From: Bretschneidera sinensis
Lineage: Eukaryota; Streptophyta; Magnoliopsida; Brassicales; Akaniaceae
Direction: 5' to 3'
Assembly: GCA_023935145.1 (NCBI GenBank)
Contig: CM043699.1
Span: 60,156,638-60,220,637 of the forward strand
Length of the DNA: 64,000 nucleotides
Shown piece after piece: positions 10,973 through 22,232 of the stretch. The notes under the pieces were generated by a model, which had not been told where the DNA came from, did not search any database, and saw only the letters and a program-made list of their open reading frames with translations. How positions within the stretch are numbered: the first letter of the stretch is position 1; each line of letters begins with the position of its first letter. A program made the position numbers and the translations under genes.

Positions 10973-11388
10973 GGGTCTTCGTTCTGGTGGCGGTTGGTTA
11001 TCAAGCTATTCCACAATGGGTGCTTCTCCCTCGAATTCTTTTTCATCCTCCTCAACGTTGTCTCTAGGCCTCTGTCGAATGGTCTACTCAATCTCTGTAT
11101 CGAGTGGAAAGATGGTTGGATTCCTGGATCGAAGCCCTTGCATGAATTAGCTGAAAATCTTCAGTACAACAGCTTCGGTACTGCTGCTCAGGTAGTTTCT
11201 AGACCTTTTGCACTCGATCGCACCAAGTACTGCGCTCAATTGCAATGCTAGAAATTACTCTGCTAGAAACCTGAAATAGAAAAACAGAAAACAACAACAA
11301 AAAAAAGAAGATGTATATTAGATATTTGATAAAACAAAATAAAACAGAACAAAAAAATAAAACTTTTCTAAACAGAAATTTAGCGTAA

Positions 11389-11406
11389 TCCCCGGTAACG
11401 GTGCCA
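11389..11406 (-). other. gypsy-A primer binding site (tRNA-Asp)
   Basis: The minus strand reads TGGCACCGTTACCGGGGA, 16 of 18 bases matching the TGGCGCCGTTGCCGGGGA site used by Athila/Tat elements. It lies 6 nt inside the 5' LTR. Confidence 0.93.
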
Positions 11407-11707
11407 AAAACTTGTTGTGCAAAAATCTACCTAAATTAATAAGCAAATAATTGGACGGTTTTACTTGCAAGTGCACAAGGTCAACATAGTAGTATAGTAT
11501 GCAAATGCGAGATCATCTCCATATGGATTGGTAAATTTTGATTTAGAATTAAATTTGTAATATAAAATGAGAGAAATAAACATTTAGTTTGAATCAATAA
11601 TGATAAAAGCATAGGGGCTTGATATCCACCACTAATAATGCTACCACAACAAAAAAATATGCCAATGCTTTAATCACGTCATGAATACTTAATGTTGTCA
11701 ACTTAAG

Positions 11708-11888
11708 GGCATGGTGTATACTCCTTAAGCTATTGATTTCCCTAAGCGACGAATTAGGTATGGTGTATACTCTAACTCTTTTCTTTCTTAGAGGATTTAG
11801 CATGGTGTATACTAAGTTGTTCTCTAAGAAAGCATAATACCTGTGGAAATCGACAAACACACGAGACCTAGGGCATGGTATATACTCC
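11708..11888 (-). repeat. Four dispersed copies of CATGGTGTATACT in the gypsy-A LTR
   Basis: The word (with GTATAC at its core) occurs near 11708, 11758, 11801 and 11871 at irregular 43-70 bp spacing, downstream of the LTR promoter (in R/U5). The solo LTR at 23791-25053 does not obviously retain the array. Confidence 0.8.
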
Positions 11889-12289
11889 CAGTTTCCCATG
11901 TTGATTAATCCAAGAACCCGACGTGGATTTCTTTTGTTACTATTGTAAACCTAGGACTCGGTCATCTAAATTGATTTAACTAACTAGTCCATACCACATG
12001 CATATATTGATCAGGCAAACACATATGATGAATTCAAGAAAACGAGCATTAATCAAGTTAAGCATCATAATATAACTATTGCAAAGGTGCCAATGTTGAA
12101 TTATTGAGTATACATAATCAGGGCTTCAATCAAGCCCTTACTAGTAAATTAGTTACACATGAGTTTGATGCTAAATATCTTCATAAAATAAAAATAAAGG
12201 GAAGAAGAAATCCTAAAGTACTATGGAGAAGAGTCGTCAATTTGTCTCCAAAATCTCTAAGCATTCCCCACTTTCTGTGTTTACAAGCC

Positions 12290-12297
12290 TATTTATA
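12290..12297 (-). promoter_or_regulatory. gypsy-A LTR TATA box (candidate)
   Basis: The minus strand reads CTTATAAATAGGC. The CpG-bearing words at 12397-12500 lie about 100-200 bp upstream of it, the same arrangement as in the related solo LTR. Confidence 0.6.
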
Positions 12298-12685
12298 AGG
12301 TTCAGGGACATCTGGAAACCCTAAATTCGTAAAACAACACTCTGCCCCTACGTTCCAAAATAGGTTATGCCATTTTACTATTCACTGATGCATGTGTACG
12401 TTCGATCATAGACTAGTGCGCTCGAGCCTTTTTTTTGCTCGCACAAGCGCAGGTGCGCTCGATCCTAGCATGGGCACTTGAGCACTGTTGCACTTGATCA
12501 CAGGTCTTCTGCACTCTAAGCTGCTTTCAGTTCTTCTAAATTTGTTCTCTAAGCCAAATAGTAATCTATTTTCTTCAAAAACCTAGAAAACACAGAAAAG
12601 ACATAAAGTAACGTGAAATAACACAACTAGGAACTTAACAAATGTAAATTAAGGGGCTTAAATACGAATATTTAAACACTTATCA

Positions 12686-13797
12686 ATGAATCCTGGATGT
12701 TGAGCTCATATAGAATGTTATTGCTTCAACCCTTGAAAGTTCCATTGATCTTCTCTTCTATTTGCTCGATTCACTTGTCTAGGTAGAAATTGCTTTTGGA
12801 ATAAGAGCCTACCTTAGATCTGTTTTCGTGAGGTGGTGAGGACTTCACAGTGGAGCGACTATCTACGGAGTGCTTGTGGTCGGGATGAATTATTGGCCTA
12901 AAAACATTATGAGGAGATTAATGTGAGGGTTATCTACTTATCCCTCAATCTTTTACGTCGAGGTCTATCACTAGGCAAGAGAGTCCTAAAAACTACTCTT
13001 GGATCATCGGAATGGTGGCATGTATTAAGGGAGGTTCCTTGTGATCTTCTAGAGGATTTATTTTCGTCGGTCTATGACGGGGGTGCTACACTCCTAGAAA
13101 ATCAAGTGGGTCGTGGTTAGGGGTGACGTGCTCAAATACTTCGGGGATACGCGAACCAGACTATTGGCTGTTAGTGCTAGTTCGCATGGGTGCAGCACTT
13201 GTTCCGATGATTCCCTTACCTATATTTTTGGTGGTATTTCTAGGTGGCATAACAACAGATGAGTTCTTTGAGGGTTTCTTCGCTTCTATTAAACAGGGAG
13301 AGATTATGGTTTTCCACAGACAACGCCAATCTATTAATGCCAAACATCTACTGTCAGGTAAGGAAATCGGGATGCTCGATCTGCACATAACTAACTGGAA
13401 ATGGCGATCTAAAGAGCCACCAGAGAGAGGGGGTGGTTCTTCTAGAGACTCTTATGCTTCAATTAGTCTTTTTGAATTTAAAAGAGAAGAGAAAGAGCAA
13501 TACTAGTGTTTAATGAATGATAAATGAATCATCCTTTGCATACCTTGAGGGCCCTATTAATATAATCTTTGAAGGAATCAATTGGTTATTTGCCACCATT
13601 TTCTTAGAAGACAAATGATCCTTAGAATATCGCATGTGGGCTATTGTGTTTTGATGCACGAGAAGATCACTAGTCATAACGACCTTGTGGTAAAACATTT
13701 CTTATGCTCTTTGCCAAATGTCATAATTTGGTTACTTGATTTTGGAGATCTTCTTTATCCATGTGTCTAGATATCATAGGAGGGTGAATTCTCCTCA
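12686..13797. other. Unassigned interval
   Basis: I see no recognisable family here. The longest open frame (13123-13506, 127 codons, plus strand) has a hydrophobic stretch near residues 16-42 (VRMGAALVPMIPLPIFLVVF) but no motif I know. The base composition is less AT-rich than the neighbouring transposons. It could be original host DNA or the 5' part of the MULE that follows. Confidence 0.5.
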
Positions 13798-15540
13798 TAT
13801 CAAAATGTTTTACTACTCAACATAGGGTTTTTGTTGTAAAGATAAATGATATTAAAATGGGAAGCGGCACAGACCTAAGTCAAGATTTGATTGTTTGGTA
13901 TATGTATATAACCTTAGAAGTCGATTTTGTTAAGAAATTTGAAGCATCTCATAATCATGTAGTTGTAAGCCTAAGAAAAGTTTTCATGTTGAAATCGCAT
14001 CAGCTAATAGCCCCATCTCAAGGCCATCATATTGATATTACTAAAAAATTCGGTATTGCACCAAAAGCTGTCGTGGAATTTATTAGTAGAGAAACAGGTG
14101 GATGTGAAAATGTCAGTTTCACTATAGTGGAATACAAAATTATTTGCATTCTAAATGACATTGACAATGAAGAAATGGAATTTTAGAGGTATTCTAGAGT
14201 ATTTTCGAAATATGTTGTGGAAAATCCTTCATCATTCTATGCCAAACAACTTGATCAAGATGATTTTATAATTAATATTCTTTGGGCAACTATAGAGATG
14301 ATGATAGACTATAGTTCTTTTGCTGATATGATTTGTTTTGAAACAACTTATAAAACAAATAGAGAAGAGCATCCATTGGTTGGGACAAATATCATAAATT
14401 AACAAAATGTTGTTTTGGGTGTCCCACTACTGTATGACGAAACAACTAAAAGTTTTAAGTGGTTGTTTGAAACTTTCATAGAAATCAATGTTAGGGAATA
14501 GGCCTAAATCCATTCTCGCAAACCAAGATGCAGTAGTAGCAAATTCCATATCTTCTACAATGCCAGAAATATATCGTCTATGTATATGCCAATGTACCTA
14601 ATATATAGTGACAAACATCTTAGTTTCCTTTTTTTGTGGCTAGTCATTTGTCAAAGATTTCAATAGATGTGTTTATGATCATGAAGAGATAGATGATTTT
14701 TTTACTTCTTGGAATAATATGCTTAAAAAATATAATTTTGAAGAAAGTAAGTTGTTAAAAGAAAATTTTAAGGAAAAAGAGAAATGGGCATTGGTTTATG
14801 GGTGTTATTCTTTTTGTGAAGAAATGACTAATACATAAATTAATAAGTGAAAGCATGCATTGGCTTATAAAAAAAAGTAAATAAATTCTCAAAAAAAAAT
14901 TTGTTTTGGTTTTTAAGCCTTTTAAAAGGGTTTCAAATGATCGTCATTTTCAAGAGATGCAAGCTGATTTTGAAATGATTCAAAGTACTCTTGTATTGGC
15001 TGCACAATTGCAAATAATGAAATATTGATTTAGATATACACTCCAACAATTTTTGAAATGTTTTCAAAAGAGCTGTTACAGACTTAGGACTATAATATTT
15101 CGTGTTCTTGTGAAAATGAGATAGAGGCATAATATATGGTTTCTACTTGTTGAAAAAAAAATGATTATGCTTACCTTTGATGCATCTAATGGTGAACTTT
15201 TTTGCAGCTATAAGAAATTTGAGTTTATATGTAGCCATACATTGAAAGTCCTGATACAAAGAATATAAGAGAAATTTCAGCTCTATATATCTTGAAAAGA
15301 TAGTTAGAAGATACGAAGGCAGGGATAGCTCTGAAAGATTATCATGGGATTGCAATATATTTTTTTCAAAATCCTAAACATTGAGTAATCAGGTGTTACA
15401 AATTAATAGGTGTCAAGAACTTGTTAGAATTGCATCAGAAGTAGCTAAGGTTGAAATAGCATATTCAATATTCATGAAATTTTCCAGTACAATGATAGAA
15501 AGAAGTAGAAGAAAGGCTAAAAGAGATTATACTTAATTAG
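13798..15540 (+). pseudogene. FAR1/FHY3-type MULE transposase, decayed
   Basis: Fragments in order match the FAR1 family, which derives from Mutator-like transposases. The end of the FAR1 DNA-binding domain is KKFEASHNHVVVSLRKVFMLKSHQ, followed by a linker ITKKFGIAPKAVVEFISRETGG. The transposase core reads NPSSFYAKQLDQDDFIINILWA and ICFETTYKTN, then GVPLLYDETTKSFKWLFETF. A SWIM-type zinc-finger remnant at about 15205-15260 (CSYKKFEFICSH) lacks the usual C-x-C spacing. The catalytic aspartate of the FDTTY block is glutamate. Many stops and frameshifts are present. I did not find terminal inverted repeats, so it may be a domesticated-gene relic instead of a transposon. Confidence 0.82.
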
Positions 15541-15880
15541 TTCCTAACTCTTGCAGCTCAAGGTGAACATGGAGCATGAAGATCATGAAATTATAGATAC
15601 CTCACTTAATAGCCATGAAAGATGTCTTATCCGATGATGTAACAAACATGGTTGTTTCTACTTTGAAAATGGTATAAGAAGAGCAAAAGGAATTAAAATT
15701 AAGGAAAAGTGTGGATTAGATAGTCGACATTTAAAATGTGATCTTGAGAAAAAATCAAATGAGAAGCACAAATAAATTGATAAATATTTCTTATCACATC
15801 CCACATCTTTTCTTCCATTAAAATTAAGCAAAAGTGTGGATGACATAGTCGATGTTTCATCCACATCTTTCCTTCCATTA
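15541..15880. other. AT-rich spacer with a short direct repeat
   Basis: No gene is visible. A block of about 40 bp (AAAATTAAG.AAAAGTGTGGAT...TAGTCGA) occurs at about 15691 and again at about 15825, with a further related TCCACATCTTT.CTTCCATTA word in between and after. These may be small duplications at the edge of the TG array. Confidence 0.55.
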
Positions 15881-17450
15881 GTCGTGTGCGTGTGAGTGTG
15901 CGTGTGCATGTCGAGTGTGTATGTGCATGTGTGTGTGCATGCAGGCACACATGCACATGCACACACATGCACGTGCGTGTGCATGTGAGTGTGGGTTTGC
16001 ATTGGTGTGTGCATGTACGTGTGGGTGTGGGTGCGCAAGCATATGTGTGTGTGCATGTGCGTGCCTTTGTGCATGTGTGTGCGCGTGCATATGTGTGTGT
16101 GTGTGTGTGCCTTCGTGCATGTGTGCACATGCATGTGCATGTGAGTGTGGGTTTGCATTGGCATGTGCATGTACGTGTGGGTGTGGGTGCACAAGTATAT
16201 GTGTGTGTGCATGTGTGTGCATGTGCGTGCCTTTGTGCGTGTGTGTGCGCGTGCATATGTGTGTGTGTGCGCGTGCCCTCGTGCATGTGTGTGTGGGTGT
16301 GCATGTGCCTGCATGTGTGTGTGTATGTGTGCATGTGTGTGAGGATGCGTGCGTGTATGCTTGTGCATGCGCGTGCCCATGTGGTTGTGCATGTGGTTGA
16401 GTCTGTGCAAGTGGTATGGGTGTGCATGTGCAAGTAAGTGTGCATGTCTATGTAGGTGTGTGTGTGCGTGTGTGAGGGCCTGTGTGTATGGATGTGCGGG
16501 TGTGTGTGTGCGTATGCATGTAAGTGTGCATGTGCGTGTGCGATGTGCGTGAACGGGTGCATTTATGGTGTGTGTATGTGTGTGCATGTGCATGTACGTG
16601 TGCGTATTCGTGCACTTGCATGTGTGCACATATGTGTTTTCCTATGCACGTGTGCGTGTGCAAGTGGTGTGGGTGTGCATGCGTGCATGTTTGTTCGTAT
16701 GGGGTGTACATGTGCGTGCGTGGTTGATGGCGTTTGCGCATGTGCATGTGGGTGTGCATGTGTGTACGTGTATGGTGTGTGTGTGGGGTGTGCATGCATG
16801 TGTACGTTTGGGTTGTGCGTGTGCAGGTGGTATAGGTGTGCATGTGTTAGTGCATGTGCATGCATGCCTCTGTGTGTGTCATGTGTCATGTGCGTGTGCA
16901 TGTGGGTGTACGCGTGCGTGTGCAGTGTGCCTGTGTGTCTTCATATGCGTATGCGTGTGCATGTACGTGTTCGCGTGGATGTTCATGTGCGTGCGCGTGT
17001 GTGCGCACTATGTGGGTGTATGTGTACTGATGGTGTGGGTGTGCGTGTGCATGTGGATGGGTGTGTGAATGCGTGCGCACGAGTCCACGTGTGCGTGTGC
17101 ATGTACGTGTGCTGGTGGTGTACATGTGCGTGTGCGTGTGCATATGTGTGCGTGTTCGTATGGGGTCTGCGTGTTAGTCTGCTTGTGCTTGCGCTTGTGT
17201 GTGTACATGTGCGGGCGTATGCACATGCACATGCACATGTGCGTGCCTGTGTACGTGTGCGGGCGGTGTGAGTGTACATATACGTACGTGTGTGGGAGCG
17301 CCTGTCCGTGTGCCTGTGGGAGTGCCTATCTATGTGCGTGTGCATGTGCATGTATGTGTGCAATAGCGTTTGCGTGTTCATGTGGGGGTGCACGTTCATG
17401 TGCGTTGTGCGCGTGTATATGCAGTGTGCACGTGTGTGTGTGGTGTCCTA
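15881..17450. repeat. 1.57-kb TG/CA-rich alternating purine-pyrimidine array
   Basis: The plus strand is almost wholly an irregular alternation of purine and pyrimidine built from GTGTGC, GCATGT, GCGTGT and GTACGT words, with few breaks. Long open frames occur in many registers on both strands (His/Thr-rich on minus, Val/Cys-rich on plus); these follow from the composition and are not genes. The array abuts the Gag reading of copia-2 (about 17451) so closely that the copia-2 5' LTR and Gag N terminus are missing. Confidence 0.95.
15985..16296. repeat. 156-bp duplicated unit inside the TG array
   Basis: The segment starting GTGAGTGTGGGTTTGCATTG at 15985 recurs at 16141. The similarity continues through GTGGGTGTGGGTGCGCAAG and GTGCGTGCCTTTGTGC, so part of the array grew by duplication of a higher-order unit. 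Confidence 0.85.
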
Positions 17451-17454
17451 TTTT

Positions 17455-18430
17455 CTATGGAGAAAGTTATGATTTTTAAAGTACAAAGATGAAGACCATT
17501 TTGATGGCGAAAGATTATTGGAAAATGGTATCTCAAGGCATAGTGAAGCAAAATTAGGGCTCTACTCAAGCAACTTTTCCATCATCTGGTGCTAGTGTAG
17601 ATGGATACCCAGATACAAGTTCATAGGCTCTTCCAAGATCTCAGGTAGATGCTTAGAAGGAGAAGGAGTTGATGTTGAAGGGCCTCAATGCATTGCAACT
17701 AATCTAAACTGCTATAGCATATTATTCCCTAGAATTACAACAGAAACATCATCAATTGAGGCTTGGGATATTACGCAGTAGGAATTTCAAGGCATACTCA
17801 AGGTAAGAGCAGTTAAATTGGAACCCTTAAAAAGAGATTTTGAAAATTTGAAGATGAAAGAAGGAGAATCAATAGAGGATTATAATTCTAAAATTACTAA
17901 GATTGCTAATCAAATGAAAATCTATGGTGAATCCATATCAGATCAGAGAATTGTAAAAAAAAAAAAAAAACATGATCAGCTTAACAGATAAATTTGAAAG
18001 TATAGTGTGTGTCATTGAAGAGTCTAGAAATCTTACCCAACTTTCAATCACTGAGTTAGTTGGCTCTTTACATGCCTTTGAGCATAGGCAAGCTGAGAAA
18101 ATTGAAGCTACATCAAAAGGTGCATTTTAGTTTAAAGCTAAGGTTAAACCATCTTTTCCTTCCAAGTTTAATAAGAAACCTAGTTGGAAAAAGGACTAAA
18201 ATCCTGCTCCGAAAGATGATGGGATGCTAAGGAAGGAAGTTCATCTAAAGTAGCTGAAATGAGAGGAAAATTTCCTCCATGTGGTGTGAGTAAGAAAAAT
18301 AATCACCTAAAGAAAGATTGTAGGTGGAAAGATAAACCACATGTCATTTCCGTAAGAGAATTGGCCATATTGAGAAATTTTGTATAGTTAAGCAGCTGCA
18401 GGCCAATGTGACAGAAAACAAAGAAGTTGA
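17455..18430 (+). pseudogene. copia-2 Gag
   Basis: The reading begins YGESYDF (stop at the usual Trp) STKMKTILMAKDYWKMVSQGI, the copia Gag N-terminal region without its first codons. It continues with IFPRITTETSSIEAWDI, LKRDFENLKMKEGESIEDY and ELVGSLHAFEHRQ. A zinc knuckle follows in which the second Cys is Ser (CGVSKKNNHLKKDC), then a second knuckle-like CHFRKRIGHIEKFC. A poly-A run at about 17957-17971 coincides with a frameshift. Several stops and shifts disable it. Confidence 0.85.
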
Positions 18431-19916
18431 AGATCCAACTCTTTGTTGCTTGCCAAGATACTACATCATATAAGAATGAAGTGTGGTTGATAGATAGTGG
18501 TTGCACTAACCACATGGCAAGAAATTCTTATATTTTTACTTCACTTGATAGCTCAGTGAGAACTCCAGTAAAGCTAGGCAATAGAACTATTGTTAAAACC
18601 AAGAAAGGTGTGAAAGCACATCAAGGATGTCTTGTATGTTCTTGATCTTTATCAAAATTTACTTAGTGTAACTCAGATGACGGACAGTGGTTACTCTTTA
18701 TATTTCAATGGAAAATTTTGTTATGTTTTTCATCCTTTCCACAAACAAATTTTTTTTTAAAAGGCCTTTCAACAAACAAATTGCTAGTGTGAAGATGATT
18801 AACAAAGCTTTCCCAATTCAATGGGAGTATGTTGTGCAACAGTCAATGAAGGCTGAATGTGATAGTTTATCTTGGCTTTGGCATAAAAGGTTTGGCCATA
18901 TCAGCTCACATACTTTGAAACTGATGTTTGAGAAAAATATGGCAAGAGAGTTACCTCAAATTGGGATTCTCCATAGTGTATGTGAAGGTTGTCAGTTAGG
19001 AAAGATGGCTAAATTTTCATTTCCATCAAACCAGGTATGGAGGGCTTCAGAAAAACTCCAGGTGGTTCATTTAAATCTTCATGGTCCTATGAGGACTCCC
19101 TCACTTAATGGCAGCAAATAGTTCATTTTCTTCATAGATGACTACACCAGAATAACATGGGTGTATTTTTTGAAATAAAAATCGAAAGTAGTCAGAGTTT
19201 TTCAAAAGTTCAAGAATTTTGTTGAAAAACAAAGTAGCTGCCAATTGAAGACCATAAGGAGTGATTAAGGGAAGAAGTACAACCAATCTAAATTTGATAT
19301 GTTATATGAAACTGAAGGGATGTTGCATCAGTTATCTATGGGATACACTCCAGAACAAAATGGAGTGGCTAAAAGAAAAAAAAGGCCAGTTATGGAAACG
19401 GCATGATGCATGTTAAAGGAGAAAGTAATGCCCAACAAATTTTGTGCATAAGTAGTTTATACTATTATATATTTGCAAAATAAGAAACTCACCAAAGTTA
19501 TAAAAGGTGTCAGTCCTATAGAAGCATAGTCAGGCTGTAAACCTTCAGTTAGACACTTAAAAGTATTTGGATGTGTATTCTACATTCATGTTCCAAATGT
19601 GAAGAGGCATAAACTTGAAGTAAAGACAGAAAAAAGGATTTTTCTTGGCTATATCTCACAATCAAAGGGCCATAGAATATTTAGTCGTGAAACAGATAAA
19701 GTTGTATTCTTTAGAGATGCAAAGTTTGATGAAGAAGCTTCTTGGAATTGGGAAGAAAAAAAGGTCAATTATAAAATTGTTCTTATCCCACAAACACAAC
19801 AAACTGATCAGAATGTGCAGTCTCATAATCAACAATATGGAGAATCAAATTTGCTTCAACTCAATGAAGACATTGAATCTGATTCAGAAGCTACATTGCC
19901 TTATATGGATCTTCAA
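18427..19916 (+). pseudogene. copia-2 protease and integrase (5' part)
   Basis: The protease motif WLIDSGCTNHMA is intact. The pre-integrase domain (WLWHKRFGHISSHTLKLM...CEGCQLGKM) follows. The integrase starts HLNLHGPM, where the first catalytic Asp is Asn, then IDDYTRITWVYFL, IRSD (stop) GKKY and GYTPEQNGVAKRKK, where Lys replaces the catalytic Glu. The C-terminal block KRIFLGYISQSKGHRIF is conserved. The reading ends at PYMDLQ where the LARD is inserted. Confidence 0.9.
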
Positions 19917-20249
19917 TGTAGAGCCTGGTACCTCAATTGGGATATTTAAATTGAGATTTTATTATTTTGACATGTAATTGATGCATAAGGTAACTTTCAG
20001 TTTAAATTTAAATTCATGTGAAAACAATTTTGAATTTTATTAGTGTTAGTCACTTATATGACTTATTAATTGATGGGTAATGTATTGTAAAGGAATTGAA
20101 AGTATTTAATGGAGATAATATTTTAAAGGAAAGGTTAGTAGTAATTTTGGGATTAAAACAAAGAAGTAGGAAAGTTAAGGAAAAGATATGCAATTGAATT
20201 AAAGAACAGAGAAAGGGTAGAAAGGTAAAAGCTTAAGTCTTAGTAGGAG

Positions 20250-20257
20250 TATATAAA
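20250..20257 (+). promoter_or_regulatory. LARD LTR TATA box
   Basis: GGAGTATATAAAGC lies in a region conserved in the other LTR (TATATAAA at 36303-36310). The GA tract begins about 60 bp downstream, so it probably lies in the transcript leader. Confidence 0.75.
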
Positions 20258-20314
20258 GCCCAAAGTCACCCAAGAACAGTAAAAACTCTATTTTTTTATG
20301 CAATAAGCTTGAGT

Positions 20315-20370
<56 letters not shown>
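20315..20370 (+). repeat. (GA)n microsatellite in the LARD LTR
   Basis: About 28 GA units with one interruption. The homologous place in the 3' LTR (about 36366-36385) has only about ten, so it has changed length since insertion. Confidence 0.95.
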
Positions 20371-20372
<2 letters not shown>

Positions 20373-21912
20373 ACAGGAGAGTTGTTGAAAAATTTCTGAA
20401 ACCGAGTGGCAACATCAAACGGACGGTCTGAGGTCTATCTGTGGTCCAATTAAGCTGATTTTTGTAAGCATGTTCCATACTTCATGCTCTATATAATGAT
20501 CGGTTGGACTATATGTTGGAGCTTTCTACCTTAAGATTTCGTGAATTGTTTTCAAACTTGTTTTTTGGTGAGATTTTCACATTTTCAACTCCTTTTGTTT
20601 TTCTTAGTTGTATTTAGCAAGATTTCAAAGTATAATTGATTTCTAACCTATTCTAAGTTAAATTAGACTTCTTAAAGTTATTATTTGAGTTCTTTTTAGA
20701 TCATTTGGATTTAAACTGATGGGTTTATGAGTTGTTGAAGATGGGAGAAATTGTGAAGGAATTCTGGAAATTTTTATTGAAGAACTAAGATGTTGGATTT
20801 TGATTTAAGTTGTGGGTATTGTAAAATAAGAAAGTTGAGACTTAAAAAAGTATTGGTTTAATTGGATTTGATTTAATTTTAAAAATAAGAGATTTTACTT
20901 TGTTAGAATTATAAATCTTCATGGAAATTGCTAAAATAAGAAAGACTTGGAATTAAAAAAAAAAGTTTGTGATGGTTATTGTTATGAGTATAAGTTTACA
21001 TTTATGGAAGTATAAAGATTAATGAATTTAAGAAATTGTGAAGTTGGAAATTGATATGTAAGAAAAATTATGATTTAATCCTAAGCTATAACATGAAAGA
21101 AATGTAAAAATTGTGATTGGAGTAGCTTAAGATATGTAAGTTTGGGTTTGAAGTGTAAAACTTGTTGGAATTAAAGGAACTTCTTGAGTTAGAAGGATTT
21201 TTATTGATAAAACTGAAGTTTGGGAAGAATACTATTAAATGGGTATTTTTGAGGTTATGTGAATTAATCTAACTTAGTGTTTGAAAATTGTTAAGTAAAT
21301 GAGTTTAAAATCTTGGTGGTATAAAGATTTGTATATTGATATGGTTTCTTTGAGTATTGAAAAGGTGTTAAGAAATTTAAAATCTTTCTCTTGAGATATG
21401 AATCTCAAATATATGATTGGAAAGAAAAGAAAGAATAAAGAAAGGAAAGAAAGAATGAGGAAAGATAGACAAAGAAAAGAAACCTTATGATATTGATTGT
21501 TATGTTTATTTCTTGTAGTTACTTGATAAAAATAACTACTAGTACATACTTCTTGGATTGGTGTTCTAAATATCGTATTCTTTAGGAGTGGTGGAAGAAT
21601 GAAGTAAAAGTAAGGAAAAAGTAAAAGAATAGTACATGGTGCTGTCGAAGGTGAGTTTCACCCTACTCTTAGTAAATGTAGTGTAATAAATGCTTATGGA
21701 ATTGCGATGATAATAATAATAATAATAATAATAATAATTTGTGTGGATATATATATAAAAGGAAATAATGATTAAAATGTCTCAATGTTTTACAATTGTA
21801 GTTAGTGAATGACATAGTTGTGATATAAATTATTGTATACTTTATGTTTGAAATTATGATGTTATGAATGCATTGCATTGATATGAATTAAAATGGCATT
21901 ATGGAAAAGAAT

Positions 21913-22232
21913 GATATTGAAATTGTAGGACCCCACCTAGAGTAGGTTATAACCTAAGTGAAGGGGATCCAAGGATGATATTGAAATGGTAGGACCCCAT
22001 CTAAAGTAGGTTGTGACCTAAGTGAAGGGGATCCGATAATGATATTGAAATGGTAGGACCCCACCTAGAGTAGGTTGTGATCTAGGTGAATGGGATCCGA
22101 GGATGATATTGAAATGATAGGACCCTACCTAAAGTGAGTTTTGACCTAGGTGAAGGGGATTCTAGAATTATATTGGAATGATATGACCCTATCTAGAGTA
22201 GGTTGATACCTAGGTGGAGTGGATCCGAAGAT
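21913..22232 (+). repeat. 64-bp tandem repeat x5 in the LARD 5' LTR
   Basis: Units starting GATATTGAAATGGTAGGACC recur at 21913, 21977, 22041, 22105 and 22169, exactly 64 bp apart. The core GTAGGACCCCACCTAGAGTA contains a partly self-complementary CCTAGAGTAGG word. The 3' LTR has only two units (37877 and 37941). Confidence 0.95.

Larger units (their letters stand above)
5651..12685 (-). mobile_element. gypsy-A: Athila-like Ty3/gypsy retrotransposon, decayed
   Basis: Minus-strand order is 5' LTR, tRNA-Asp primer site, gag, protease, RT-RNase H, integrase, which is the Ty3/gypsy order. The FMDDFSVFG catalytic block and the Asp primer site point to the Athila/Tat branch. Its LTR is homologous to the solo LTR at 23791-25053. 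The 3' LTR is not present in the window, and the left limit is approximate: coding ends at 5923 and an A/T-rich 3' tail runs to about 5650. Confidence 0.88.
11413..12685 (-). repeat. gypsy-A 5' LTR, 1273 bp
   Basis: Plus-strand ends are TGTTGTGC and CACTTATCA, so the element-sense LTR begins TGATAAGTG. It aligns with the solo LTR at 23791-25053 in the first part (TATTTAAGCCC...TTGTTAAG...TATGTCTTTTCTGTGTTTT). It also carries degenerate copies of the TGCGCTCGATCGCA word at 12397-12500. Confidence 0.9.

Noticed and set aside
11594..11899. 101-codon minus-strand open frame
   Set aside because: Lies inside the gypsy-A LTR and has no known domain; length is within chance for this composition.
15799..15809. 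A third USE-like word (ATCCCACATCT)
   Set aside because: Last base differs and no TATA lies about 33 nt downstream; probably chance or fallout of the local duplication.
15691..15860. Terminal inverted repeats of the MULE
   Set aside because: The repeated block is mainly in direct orientation and does not pair with anything before 13798.
15658..17479. Very long open frames rich in His/Thr (minus strand) and Val/Cys (plus strand)
   Set aside because: They arise from alternating TG/CA composition, occur in many registers on both strands at once, and have no start context or domain.
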